A stretch of 64,000 bases of DNA. Source: Chamaecrista fasciculata (taxonomy: Eukaryota; Streptophyta; Magnoliopsida; Fabales; Fabaceae). Below the pieces are notes generated by a model. That model saw nothing but the letters and a program-made list of their open reading frames with translations, did no database searches and was not told where the DNA came from. The position numbers and the translations under genes were made by a program. Below are positions 48,821-61,256 of the stretch, one piece after another; positions within the stretch are counted from its first letter, which is position 1; each line of letters begins with the position of its first letter. The stretch covers positions 62,001 through 126,000 of the forward strand of contig QANZ01030783.1 in NCBI GenBank assembly GCA_003254925.1, written 5' to 3'.

Positions 48821-50868
48821 GGGTCAATTGCAGTTTGGTACCCTGTGGTTAGGGGCGATTTCGCTTTGGTACCCTGAAAGAAAAATTTTTGCAGTTTGGT
48901 GCCCCGTAGTTTGCTCCGTTAGCGAATTGGTCTCCTGTGCTTTATTTCCGTTAAGATTTAACTGCAAATGTGATTGTGACCACGTTAAAATGTCAAAAAT
49001 CTCCCAACAAGTCTTCTCTTATGCGTATAAGTCCTTTTCCTTCACTAAAAGGGATCAAAACATAAAGAATTAATTATAAAAGGGTCTTTAGAATATTAAT
49101 ATTCCAAAATTTTCTCCTTTTCATAAGATTTCTTTTGAATAGGTCCTGATGTAATTACACTTTAATCCCAAAAGTTTATGATTTCTTTTGGTCCCTCAAA
49201 CGTTTTCCATCCATTTTTTTCGTTAAAAAAAGGACAAAATAAACTTTCATCCCCCAAAGTTTTAGTTTTTTACATTAAGATCATTTTCTTTTTATAATAG
49301 GATCAAAACATAAAAACACAAAATAAATTCAGATTATAATTGAATTTTCACATCTCCATTTCTCTCTCCCTCTCTCCTCCTTCTCGTTCATTCTCTGGTC
49401 TCTCTCTCTCTCATATCCCCGTTAACGCCATCATCCCCTTCCCAAACACCCTTCATCTTCAAGTTCTTCATTCTCTCTCCAACATTTCTCCTCGCTGATC
49501 AGATACGAAAATCAAAATCATACGGATCGAGAGTCAAGGGCGAAATTGGGAAAACCCATCGTCACGCGAAATCGACGAATCGAGGGACGATGAGAGGGAG
49601 GAATAAAAGGGAAATAGCGCCGAAAAGGAAAACGCGATGAGAGAGAGGATGTAGAAGCAGAGGAAGATGAGGGAGTCGGAATCGGAGGGAGGGGATTGGC
49701 TCGCACATCCAGCTCGCATCGTCTTAATCCCTCAGTTATGAGGTTTCCGATCCCGGGATCTCAGGCTATGGACGAACGTGTTTTCTGGGTTTTGCTGTTT
49801 TTTCAGGATTCAGAATGTAGTTGAGAGGAGGATGATGGAGAAGGGCGTTGAGGAGAAGGAAGAGGGAAGGGTCATGGAGATTGATGACGTTGACGAAGTG
49901 CGTGTAGAGAGCGGCGGAGACGCCATTGAAGCTGAAGGAGAGAGAGAGAGCGAAGGAACGAGAAGGAGGAGGGAAGAAGAGAGAGATGTGAAAATTCAAT
50001 TAGAATCTGAATTTATTTTTTGTTTTTACGTTTTGATTTTATTATATAAAGAAAATGACCTTAATGTAAAAAACTAAAACTTTGGGGGATGAAAGTTTAT
50101 TTTGTCTTTTTTTTTAACGGAAAAAATGGATGGAAAACGTTTGAGGGACCAACTTTGTCAAGTTTTGGAAAACTAAGGGACCAATATGGAACGAAAAATA
50201 ACTGAGGGACCAATTTGGAACATTGAGCATAACTGAGGGACCAATATGGAACAAAAAATAACCGAGGGACCAATTTGGAACATTGAGCATAACTGAGGGA
50301 CCAAAATAGGACTTTGGCTTATCAAAATAGTCCTGAGAGGGTTTTTGATTTGTGGGGCTTGATTTTAGAAAAAAATTGGGGGTTTTGATTTCTTTGTAGT
50401 GTGCTTGAATGAAAATTTCAGCTTCTGGTAGTTGAATATGAGGATTTTTTTTGATAAATCATAGATACTCATTTGTCTTTTGAAGTTCTATAGACTATTT
50501 TGATAAAGATCATAAACTTTTGGATTAAAGTGTAATTAAATCAGGACCTATTCAAAAGAAATCTTATGAAAAAGATAAAATTCTGTAATATTAGAATTCT
50601 AAAGACCCTTTTATAATTAATTCTTTGTGTTTTGATCCCTTTTAGTAAAGGGAAAGGACTTAAACGCATAAGAGAAGACTTGTTGGAGATTTTTGATATT
50701 TTAACGTGGTCACAATCACATTTGCCGTTAAATCTTAACGAAAATAAAGCACAGGGGACCAATTCGCTAACGGAGCAAACCACAGGGTACCAAACTGCAC
50801 AAATTTTTCTTTTAGGGTACCAAAGTGAAACCGCCCCTAACCACAGGGTACCAAACTGCAATTTACCC
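48821..50868. mobile_element. 2,048-bp foldback Mutator-like element with a 9-bp duplication
   Basis: The termini GGGT(C/A)AATTGCAGTTTGG are inverted at the two ends and flanked by TAAATTTTA (48812-48820 and 50869-50877). The inverted arms are very long: 48821 to about 49395 pairs with about 49950 to 50868, the right arm holding an extra stretch (about 50146-50505) with a 60-bp tandem repeat. The centre (about 49396-49949) is richer in G+C than its surroundings, with CT-rich then GA-rich sequence and short open frames on both strands. I recognise no transposase, so it is non-autonomous. A captured host fragment in the centre is possible but unproven. The short element at 37920 is an internal-deletion version. 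Confidence 0.87.
50171..50308. repeat. 60-bp tandem repeat inside the MULE right arm
   Basis: 'Gagggaccaatatggaac' and 'gagggaccaatttggaac' alternate with a period of exactly 60 bp (starts at about 50171, 50231 and 50291), giving roughly 2.3 units. The left arm has no counterpart. Confidence 0.85.
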
Positions 50869-50877
50869 TAAATTTTA

Positions 50878-52650
50878 ATTTTAATAATTCTAAGATTATA
50901 TACAAATTTGCGTGTCCTAGAGTGTGTGTATATATATATATATATCATTCTATATATTAATGCTTAACTTTTGGCTAATCAACTTAACTGGCCAAAAAAA
51001 AAAAACTTAATGAAAAATGTTGCATTTATTATATCATCAAAAGATTATTGCAGGCTAACAAATTAAAATAAGTTAATGATCTTAGGGTGCGTGTATAATG
51101 TTGTCATTTTATATCCACCATCTTATAAACTATGATATTTTGGATGTCTAGCGTTGGGTAACACTATGATGTCGTCATATGTTGACATATAAGATAACAC
51201 ATTGTCAGATAACAGCAAAAATGATATCATCTGATGATAACACAAAAACTATGTCATCTCATTTCACAGGATTTGCAATGACACTTTTTAATTAAAATTC
51301 TAATCTTACCCTTTTTTGTTGATTTGTCTTTTAAATAAAAATTGATATTTGGTCCCTAAACTTATAACGAGAAAGCTAATTTGTCAATGAATAATCAAAA
51401 TATACGACTTATTCTCTAAATTATTTCAATTGTTAATAATTTAGTCATTGGGAAATTAATACAAATTCATGGATAACAAAATATTAATTAAGTATAATTT
51501 AGGGAAAAAATATATAAAATCATTTCAAATTCAAGGACTAAATTATGTATTTCGATTATTTAAAAACTAATCAGTTAACATAGTTGTAACTTTAGGAACC
51601 AAATAGCATATTTTGTCTCTCTATTTCGATTATTTTGTATAATTATTTATATTTATATTTTGAAAATATCAATATTTGTTTTTAAGATTTTAATAGCGGT
51701 AAACATAGAAATTTTTTAAAAAATTGATATTATTCACGAGAGAATACTAAACATATGCTTCTTGTATATCTGAGATCTATTATTGTTATATTAAACGTTA
51801 ATATTATAAAAATTAGGTATCTTATATTATGGTATCACATATCACATAGTACGACATCTGAAATATTACGATATTTGAGATGATAAGGTACCAAATGTAC
51901 CATCACTTTAATTAAAAATTGCTTCGATACTTAAATGAGAGAATGCTCAGAGAGAATAATTTAAAAAAGAAAATAAAAAAATTAAATTAGTTTCATGAAT
52001 GAATTTAAACGTGCACTTAAGATATATTCACGATAAAAATTTTGAAAATTTTAAAATACTCATAATTAAATAGATTAGTTCATTAAAAAACGTATTGCAG
52101 CAAATTAACGATAACTCTCTGAGGTTGGCCAAAGAAAAAAACGATAACTCTCTGAGTGAAAAGCTGGTCCTTATCTTATTACATACCACATGCCAAATCG
52201 CATAAAGTAATAAGTGCAATTATTGAGAAACATTTATTCATCTTAATGTGATTTGACTATCTTAGTTTTTTTTAATAATTGTTCCAAATTTTAATCAAGC
52301 TTCAATACAAAGTATCTAACGTTTTTAGAATTTCATTCATTTAATGGTCGATAGTGTTACAGGCTTATTACAGCCATAAAGCAGCATTCCTTACTCTCAA
52401 TCTGAACCGTTGATTTTTATCCAGTGGGACCCACCGAAACTCAAATCAACGGTGTCCATTGCGCGCATCACTCTCGTTATGCTTATTTCTTGCAATAGTA
52501 CACAGTACTATTGACGGTCCATTTTCTTCTTCGTTTTTCTTTCCATTTTCTTCTTCACCAAGTCATCCCCTTTCATTTCGCTTTCTGTGCTTCGAGCAAG
52601 AAGAAGAAGACCAAACAAAACCCTGTAAGAAGCCGCTAAGAATCACGAAA
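50878..52650. other. Intergenic DNA and 5' region of the PHD gene
   Basis: No gene is seen from 50878 to about 52400. 'Gcgtgtcctag' near 50912 may be a worn Helitron-like end. From about 52440 the base composition becomes less AT-rich. The phrase 'cgagcaagaagaagaagacc' just before the start codon looks like a 5' UTR. No clear TATA box. Confidence 0.4.
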
Positions 52651-55600
52651 ATGCAGCCAATAAACCACAGTATCAGCGTAAGAAACCCCATTAAACCCTA
52701 AACCCACGGCTTTTTTTTTTTCTTCTTCTTCTTCTTCGTGCTGTTTTGTTTTTGCTGTACATTTTGAGACCCACTTGTGTGACTTCGGTTTACATACTGC
52801 ATTTTAATTGTGAGCATGGTGAGTTTTTTTTGGGTTTGTTGTTTACTTCTGTCGTCATGTGCGTCGGCATGAGCTAAATGGTGTTTGGCTTTATGGCATT
52901 CGACAACAGCTCGTTCGTTTTTTGTATTTTGTTTCTCTTCTGGCTGTTTTCTCTGTGGGTTTGAAATTGATTTTGGGGTTTTGAGAAAAGTTAGGTTGGG
53001 TGGGGGAGGCACCTTGCTCGAGTGTTTGGAAGTATGGTTGGATTGAGAAATGGAATTTTCATTATTAGACTTATTGGGTGCTCAGTGCTGCTTGGTCTAA
53101 ATTAAAAGGATAGTATTGTTAGTAGAAAATACTAGAGACCATTGGCGAATAGGGTAAACCAAGCCTGGGATTTCGCCGTTTCCATGTGCTACTCGCTTCT
53201 TGCCGGCGGCGACAAAGTACCATGTGGCTGATTCACGGGGAAAGCTGACGAATCACAAGGTTAGAGAGAGTAAATGAGTAAATAAAAAAAGGAGAAGTAA
53301 ATTGATTCATTCATGCCAAACCCTCCAATTTGAACATATATGGGCATTGAGGCATTGAATGGATTACCAACCCATTCTGACCCACCCTACTCTGTTATGT
53401 TTAGAGTTTAGACATTCAATCACAGATGTGGACATTTGGCTTCAGTTTTAATCTTCCTTGTTCTATACTTTGGAGGGTTTAGTGCGTAGGGTTTACCTTG
53501 TACCGTTTCACAATTTGCCTGCAAATGTGAAGGGGTTTTATTGATTAGGTTAGGGAAATTGAATTTTCATAAGCTGTAATTTTATGTCAATTGCAAACTA
53601 GTGTTGTTAAACCAGTCCAATTCAATCTATTGAGTAATGCCAAGCTGGATGCCATCGGAATTTTATAAGGGTAGTTTTAATTTGATGGCCAGTCTACCCA
53701 GTTTGGTTGAGGTGGGTTGGGCCGTGTCAATGTTAGAAATAATGCATCAACTTAGATTTAGAAAACAAAATTAAGGAAACTTTTTCTATTTTGGTTTAAA
53801 TCTCACTGTGAAGCATGTCTTTTTTTTTTGGCCAACACTGTGAAGTATGTCTATTGATTAATGAATATTGATATTATTAGCATTATATGTGTGCGTGTAG
53901 ACAGACACACATGAGCAAAAGGGAGCTGCATCTTATACATTGCATGTGTTACCTTTGATAACATCCAACAAAAACACTGCCTTCCTACTGTTCATTACAT
54001 CCTATTTACAAGTGCAGCAACAAATCACTTGCTACATCTTTCCCACTATATTTCATATTCCAACCTTCTCTACTTGTTATTCTTCAATTTTGTTATTAAC
54101 TTGTATGAAAATTTTTAATTTTCAGCTTGTGATTTAAATGTGGATAGTTTTGAATAATTGTGATTCAAAAAATCTATCCAGAAAACTCAGCTTTTCTATA
54201 CAATTTTTATTTTAAACTTTATTGGGTCATTTTCCTTGCAGGATGAACCATGCAACATATGCGGTGATGTTGGTTTCTCTGAAGTAATTGAAACCTGCTC
54301 TAAATGCAAAGTAGCTCGTGAACATGTGTAATGATCTCCTATTATCCTCCTCCTTTCCATGTCCTTGATATTGCTGTGAAGCATAGTTCTTGACACAAAC
54401 ATATTCACAAGCCAAACTTTACATGGCTTATAAAATTTTTTGGCCAAAGTGCGAATTTGGTCCCATATCTTTTGCTCGGTTCCCAATTTGGTCCTATATC
54501 TTTTTTTGTTGTAGTTTTGGTCCTATATCTTTGCAAACGGTCCCAATTTTGGTCCCATATCATTTTTGGTCTCGTATCTTTTAGTCAAGTTGCAGAATTA
54601 GTCCCATATCTTTGCAAAAGGTTAAACTAATGGTTGATCCTTTTGTAAAGATATGGGACCACTTCTAAACCTGACCCAAAGTTATAAGACCAATTCTGCA
54701 ATTAACTCAAAAATATGGGACTAAATTGGGACCTGACCCAAAGATATGAGACCAAAAGTGCAACAAAAAAAGATATGGGATCAAATTGGGAACTGAGCAA
54801 AAGATATGAAACCAAATTTGCACTTTAGCTTAATTTTTTTGAACTTTTTGTTAGTGATATGATTAGTGAGAAAGAAAGAATTGACATTATTCTCTATTTT
54901 AATCATCTTACACTATTATTTTCTAAATCAAATTTCTAATTTAAGTGGTGTCTTTTTATATTATTCAGGTCAAAGGGTCATTTTGGTCCTAAATGTATGC
55001 CTTAATGTTCATTTTGGTTCTTTATGTTTCAGAATGCTCAAATTGTCCTAGATGTTGGCAAAATGTTTTATTTTGGTCCCAAACTATTGAATATGGTCAA
55101 ATTTCTCTCGTTTCAAGTTTGAATGTGATGAGTTTATAGCTGCGTATTGTTCTCAAAGAGTACTTTCTTTATTCAGTTGGGGCCGTCAGCAAACAAGGTC
55201 AAATTGGTCGCAGAAGTAGATTACTTGTTTCACAGTCAAACAAGCGAAATTGATCATATCTCTCTCGTTTCATGTTCAAATGCAATGAATTTAGAGCTAT
55301 GAGTTACTCTTAACAAGTCCTTTTAACTTGAAATGATAGAGGAAAGAAATATGACCAAATCCAATAGTTTGGGACCAAAATGAAATATTTTGCCAACATT
55401 TAGGATCAATTTGAACATTTTGAAACATAAAGAACCAAAATGAACATTAGGATATACACTTAGGACCAAAATGACCCTTTCGCCTATTATTCAATATGTG
55501 CAACAAAAAACAGTTAAGAAAGAATTTTGATTATATCAACCAAATGGCCTATCTGGTTTTTCATTCTACTTATATTATTCAATATCTTGAGGCCAACGCT

Positions 55601-56438
55601 TACTCCAGCTATATTTGTCTTGAGGACGGGTCATGTTTGCATTCATATGTGTCAAAGTCTACCTACAGTGTGTCATGACAATGTCAATGTTGTGTCAAGT
55701 GATGAATAAGTGACATGCCTAACCGTTCTTCATAGCTACTGATGTTAAGAGATTTATGTTTTATTATCTTCTCATGTCTTTTTAAGGTATATATTCAATT
55801 TTGTGGGAAAGAGAAACTTCATTGACACATCTACTTCTGTTACGGGCATGATTTATGGATTCATCTAACAAAAGCATTTTCTTGTTCTAAATTGACGATA
55901 TCTCTTTGATTGTAGATATTGTATGGAAAGTTATCCCAAACAAGAAGTAGCTGAAGATTGGATTTGTGAATCTTGCCTTGATGGGAATGACACAATCTCA
56001 CCAAAATATGCTGGAAAGAGGAACATTAGAGATTTTGGATTAGATGCTTCTGGCATAACTGACCATGAAATAGCAAATTTGAGAAGTCCCGATAAAGCAC
56101 ATAATTCTGGCAGGCTGCCTAGAAGCCAAGAAGTTGTTGGAAGGGGGAAAGTGAAGTTCATTCCTGAAGATGAAGCTATAAGACTTTCCTCCAGTAATTT
56201 GCCCTTGAAACCTTTTCCAACAAATTCTTCATTGCATAGGATCCCAAAGACATATGTTCAATCCAAAAATGTCCCTGGCAGAATTCCCTCTTCAACAGTT
56301 AAACGAAGTACTAGCCTATTACCCATGGGACATGCGAGGCTTCCTAGATTTAATGGAGCACGTAAGAGTTTGACATATAATCAACGAGCTCCTCATTCGT
56401 TGTCAAAAGGTAAGAACCCCATTTTTTGCTATCTTTCT

Positions 56439-56478
<40 letters not shown>

Positions 56479-59400
56479 ATTATACACTTATGGCATTAGA
56501 TGGAAAAAAGATTTTGTGCTTTATGATACCGGTTAATCTAAGTTTCTTGGAGTCTTTGTAGACCCATCAAAGGAAAATTATCGGAGAGAGAATTACTCAA
56601 ATTCCACTAGGCCACTCAACCAAGAAGAAAGTTCTAGAGCAAAATCATACACAGCTAAGGATAAAGAACTTAGCTTACCAACATCAAACTCTCTTCCTGG
56701 TTTCAATGGAGGTAAGAGAAGTTTTCCCGTTTGTTTTAATGATACACTTATGGCATTAGATGGAAAAAAATATTTTGTGCTTTATGATACTGGTTAATCT
56801 TAGTTTCTTGGAGTCTTTGTAGACCCATCGAAGGAAAATTATCGGAGAGAGAATTCCTCAAATTCCACTAGGCCACTCAAACAAGAAGAAAGTCCTAGAG
56901 CAAAATCATACACAGCTAAGGATAAAGAACTTAGCTTACCAGCAACAAACTCTCTTCCTGGTTTCAATGCAGGTAAGAGAAGTTTTCCCATTTGTTTTAA
57001 CTAGAATCAAGCCCGCTCGGATGTATTTAAAAGATTAAAATTGTTAAAAAAAATGAATGTTATTAAATAGTTATATTAAAGATTAAACTATAAACACTGC
57101 ATATTAAATGAAAAATTATTTGTTACAGAATAAAATGAAAACATATATGTAATATAAATTATTGAAGAATAAAAAAAATTCTATCATGAAGTAACTGTAT
57201 AAAATGCTCAAAGACATAAATATATAAAGTTGCATATCTATCATATTACATAAACTGTAAGAATAATTAATTAACAAATCTATCAATATTCTAGAAAACA
57301 AATACAATATGATTTACATAGATCCCCTAGTTCAATGATACACATAAATTAAAAAAATATTTTCAAATCACAATTATTCATCACAGTTTCCTCAAAAATG
57401 CAGTGGGAAGAATAACTTCGAAGACGACCACCAAAGATGTTTACCGCCTAAATATGTGTGTGTCTCTATATATATATATATATTGACTGATAAAAAATCT
57501 CCATCCTGTGTCGCTTTTATCTTTGACTGATAAAAGATAACGTTGAAAGTTGATTTCACTATCAAAAGTTCCCTTTAGTTCCAATCTATGGCAATCACTT
57601 CATGCTTTCCCTTCTTTAGACCAAGTGAAAGATTTCTTCACTAAGAAAAGCTTGCAATGCAAAGGTGGTAAAAGTTTGTCTTGCTTGTAAGATGACAAAT
57701 AAGAACATGAAACGAACCTCATATGTAGAAAAGCTTGCAAAGGTGGTAAAAGTATGTGTAGAATCCTAGAGACAGTAAAATCAAATTAACAGGAAGCAAG
57801 ATGACAAATAAGAACATGCTATATATTAACATACAATATATTCATGTTTGCTTTATACTCACGTACCTCATATGCACCATTTCATTCCCCAACTCACTTT
57901 TGCTTTATGATACCGGCTAATCTAAGTTTCTTGGAGTCTTTGTAGACCCATCGAAGGTAAATTATCGGAGAGAGAATTCCTCAAATTCCACTAAGGATAA
58001 AGAACTTAGCTTACCCGCAGCAAACTCTCTTCCTGGTTTCAATGGACGTAAGAGAAGTTTTCCCGATTGTTTTAATGATACATCTATGGCCTTAGATGGA
58101 AAAAATATTTTGTGCTTTATGATATTGGTTAATCTAAGTTTCTTGGAGTCTTTGTAGACCCATCGAAGGAAAATTATCGGAGAGAGAATTCCTCAAATTC
58201 CACTAGGCCACCCAACCAAGAAGAAAGTTCTAGAGCAAAATCATACACAGCTAAGGATAAAGAACTTAGCTTACCAGCAGCAAACTCTCTTCCTGGTTTC
58301 AATGCAGGTAAGAGAAGTTTTCCCATTTGTTTTAATTCTGAGCTTTTTATGCGTAGAAGTTCTGCCATATATTATTGTTAAAATCAAGGGGAACTTTTTT
58401 TCCCTGTTCTTTTTGAAGGGGGTGGGGTTGTATAATACTATAATATATGCCAATGACATTTGAAACTGTAGACTTGCAGGTGGAAAAGTATACCAAAAAG
58501 GCACCTTGTGAAGCTTTACAAACTAGGCAATCTTCTACTATTGTTGATTCAGGTAGGATATTTCTAGAATTGTGAACTATTTCTTTGTAACACGTATCTC
58601 ACTTTTATCCATAGTTTGTTGCATTAACTAAAATCCAGATTCTCAGTATTGTATGTAGAAAAGTTTCTCATATGAATTAAGGTTTGCGTCCAGTGGAGTT
58701 TAAACGTACCATATCTTGTTTGATCCCTTTTCCTTATATATCTGTACTTTCATATTTAGGTGGTACATTTTGTGCTAACAAATATGATAGATCTGATCTT
58801 GAAGAAAGAGATCTGCAGAGTTTTCAGAAGAACTTCAAGCTGTATCACAGATCTTTACCCTCTTCACATGCTACCTGGAGGTGTGTAACATACTCTTGTT
58901 CTTATTACAGTTGCTTTCTCTCTTTCTCCTTATTTTTATTCTTCTTTTTCCTTTTATTTAGTTTTAATTGTTCTTCACTTTAGTAGTGAAAGTTACTGGC
59001 TGCTAATAGCTAGTTGTGTTTTCATATAAATATGCATGTCTGATTCAGTCTTCTTCTGGATCCAGTCTTTGCATTTGTGGAGATCTTTGTTCATGATATT
59101 ATGGAATAGAAGTTATCATTCACTTAAGGAATTCATTGCTATTACTTGGTGACACCGAGGCTATTTTGGCCTGCAGTAGTAGGAATATAGTTAATGATCC
59201 AAAGTTTTGTTTGCTGTTGACCATTTTATAGGGGTGAATTCAAATTTCTTCAAAGTGATACTGCTTATGAAATTTATGATGGATTAGAGGCCCAACCTCC
59301 ATACACTGTTCATCGTGAAGCATACGATTTTTCGTGCAAAATGCCCTCAGTCCTTGAGGTAAACCTACTTCCTGTGTCAAGTCTCTTGAAAGATTTATTC

Positions 59401-60945
59401 CAAAACAAACCTGGTCTAGAAGACGTAGCGTTGTACTTCTTTCCTTCAGATAACTCTGAGAGGTAAGCCTTTTCTTCTTATGCTGAGGGTCCTATTTCTT
59501 TATGAATCATGCAATGGTGTTATTTAAGCTGCTTATACAACTGTTGGCAATTGTTGCAGGTCTAGGTGTAACTTGAATCGCTTATTTTATTTTTTGGATG
59601 CCAAAAACTTAATGTTGAGGAGTTCTATTGGTGGAGTGGAGTTGTTAGTGTTTACTCCAAAACAGCTTAATGTGGACTCCCAGGGTATGTTTGTTTTCGT
59701 GCATTAGTTCTGTTCTTTTTAAAAGCCAGACCTCTATTTCCATATATGTGCTTGTGAACCCATGGATGTTAAATAAAGGTCAAAACCTCATTTTAGTCTT
59801 CAAACTATAGGATGAATTCCATTTTGGTCCTTAAACTTTTTCTGGCTTCGTTTTGGTCCTCAAACTTCCCCATTTGCTTCACCTTTAGTCCAAAACATGA
59901 TTTCATCTGGTTTCTGTCGTTATTTTTGACCTGGAAAATTAAGATGAATAATTTTTCTCTCATACATGTCTTAATAAGTGAATTGGTAGAGAAAAAGAAA
60001 AATATTCCATCTTAGTCACAAACTAGAGTTAAATTTGTGGTTTATTTTTTTTTCGAAGAAGGCAGATTTTTTTTTCTCTTTACCAACTTACTTATTAAGA
60101 TATGTATGAGAGAGAAATTGTTTAAGTTAGGTGTTTAGCTTAGAGATAATGGAATAAAGTACTAAAGTAGATGGAATCATTGTTTGGACTAACGGTGGAA
60201 CAAGAAAAAGGTTGAGACCAAAATGAAATTCACCCTATTGTTCAAAAACTAAAATGAGGTTTTGACTTTAAATATAAAAACGCAAAATGGAGACTGTAGT
60301 TTTAATAAAAAAAATAGTTCTAAGAAGTTAGAACATTCTGCTTTCGGAAGTGAGTTTGTTAAATATTGTTTGCCTGCCCTATAGCTGCATGGCTGAAACG
60401 TAATTTTTCCATTTTCCTTGTCTTCATAAAGATGATGCAAAGTTTTGCTCGCAGGGACTATGGAAATAGCTCATACAAAATATTTCCTATGGGGCCTTTT
60501 TCGCATTGTGAAAAATGACACAGCCATTGAAAGGTTTCCTGACACAGAGGTTGTTGATATGGGTATTGACATGGTTGGAGGAAACGTGGTGGGGAGAATT
60601 GATATTGCTTCGAATCCGAAATTCAAGCCAAAGAATTTCTCCATCAGATCTGAGGAAGGAACTCTGCTTCAGAACACCTCTAAGAAGATAAATGAGAAGA
60701 GCTCTGTGGCTTCAAGTATTCAAGAAATAATATCTTTGCCTAACGATCTAATAAAGACAATCAAAACAGAGCTTCCTTCTGACGTATCCCGATTGAACTC
60801 TGTTAAGGAGTCTGATAAAATTATAAAAAAGGAGGATGTTCCACCAGGTTTTGAAAGGGTCCATGGTGATGCTTCGAAATTTGAAAATTCACAGCCACCC
60901 AAATTTAAGAGAGTTTCTGACCTGTACCAAAATGTCACCAGGTAG
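52651..60945 (+). CDS. PHD-finger protein with AIPP2/PAIPP2-type SPOC-like domain
   Basis: Twelve exons total 736 codons including stop: 52651-52677, 54242-54327, 55916-56409, 56562-56711, 56823-56972, 57946-58047, 58158-58307, 58472-58552, 58760-58880, 59232-59462, 59560-59684, 60455-60945. Residues 13-58 form a Cys4-His-Cys3 PHD finger (C13, C16, C28, C31, H37, C40, C55, C58) split by intron 2. Residues 203-386 are four exon-encoded repeats. Residues about 452-595 (starting WRGEFKF) resemble the SPOC-like domain of AIPP2/PAIPP2, which partner BAH-domain readers of H3K27me3 or the ASI1-EDM2 system; PHD fingers of that group usually read histone H3 tails. A PPGFERV motif lies near residue 700. 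The nine-residue first exon is the least certain part. The stop lies in AGGTAG, which could be a splice donor to a further exon. Nuclear location is inferred. Confidence 0.85.
54440..54832. repeat. Foldback MITE in PHD-gene intron 2 (first of two)
   Basis: The left end reads CCAAAGTGCGAATTTGGTCC and the right end complements it (CCAAATTTGCACTTTAG). Interior 'ggtcccatatctttg' phrases occur in both orientations. It is the same loose family as 3590-4051. Exact ends and duplication are not clear. Confidence 0.55.
54968..55484. mobile_element. MITE with 9-bp duplication in PHD-gene intron 2 (second of two)
   Basis: 517 bp opening GGTCAAAGGGTCATTTTGG and closing with the near complement ending CCCTTTCGCC. 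TATTATTCA flanks both sides (54959-54967 and 55485-55493). The arms repeat 'ttttggtcc' / 'ggaccaaaa'. The duplication length suggests a Mutator-like origin. Confidence 0.85.
56483..58343 (+). repeat. Tandem duplication of one exon with its flanking intron (four copies)
   Basis: Exons 4, 5 and 7 of the PHD gene are each 150 nt and nearly identical; exon 6 is a 102-nt version lacking 48 nt internally. All are preceded by the same intron tail ('gtttcttggagtctttgtag') and followed by the same intron head ('gtaagagaagttttccc'). The first two units repeat at 261 bp and the last two at 212 bp, separated by about 900 bp of unrelated AT-rich DNA (about 57003-57895). Every copy has phase 1-1 and a length divisible by three, so copies can be gained, lost or skipped without shifting frame. 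Confidence 0.9.
59778..60267. mobile_element. MITE in PHD-gene intron 11
   Basis: 490 bp opening GGTCAAAACCTCATTTTAG and closing with the complement AAAATGAGGTTTTGACT. The flanks TTAAATAAA (59769-59777) and TTAAATATA (60268-60276) match at 8 of 9 positions. The interior has 'attttggtcc' and 'ggaccaaaat'-like phrases in inverted order. Confidence 0.75.
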
Positions 60946-60976
60946 CTATATATACTTATTTGATGGAAACAACACC

Positions 60977-61214
60977 CAGTTTATACAATTCTAAACTCAA
61001 ATCTATGACAAGAACCTCCTGATGATCCATGGACCCACAGTAGAATGTATATTCTTCTCTGTTCCTGGAGTTTGACACTGATCATTGAAGCAAAGCTGAT
61101 ACAAATGACATTTAGTTTATGAAATTTTGAACTCAAATATATGACTCTGACAAGAAGAATGTATATGCTTTCCCTTCCCCGGAGTTTGACATTGAGATTT
61201 CATATGAGCTGATA
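60977..61214. repeat. Two diverged direct repeats 3' of the PHD gene
   Basis: About 60977-61100 and 61107-61214 share the order 'agtttat(a/g)', 'aactcaaat(c/a)tatgac', 'gaatgtatat', 'ggagtttgaca(c/t)tga' and 'gctgatac'. This is probably a tandem duplication within the 3' UTR. The first copy has extra bases. Confidence 0.65.
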
Positions 61215-61256
61215 CCAGATTTGTATAACTTAAAAACCTGCTGAATTAGAATCGTT

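Noticed and set aside
49518-50077. Overlapping open frames on both strands in the MULE centre as a gene
   Set aside because: They are low-complexity Ser/Pro- or Glu/Arg-rich, overlap antisense, and match no family I recognise. A captured fragment is noted but not called as a gene.
56440-56480. CRISPR-like or regulatory repeat (CT)n(AT)n in PHD intron 3
   Set aside because: It is a simple microsatellite next to a splice donor; there are no spaced repeats.
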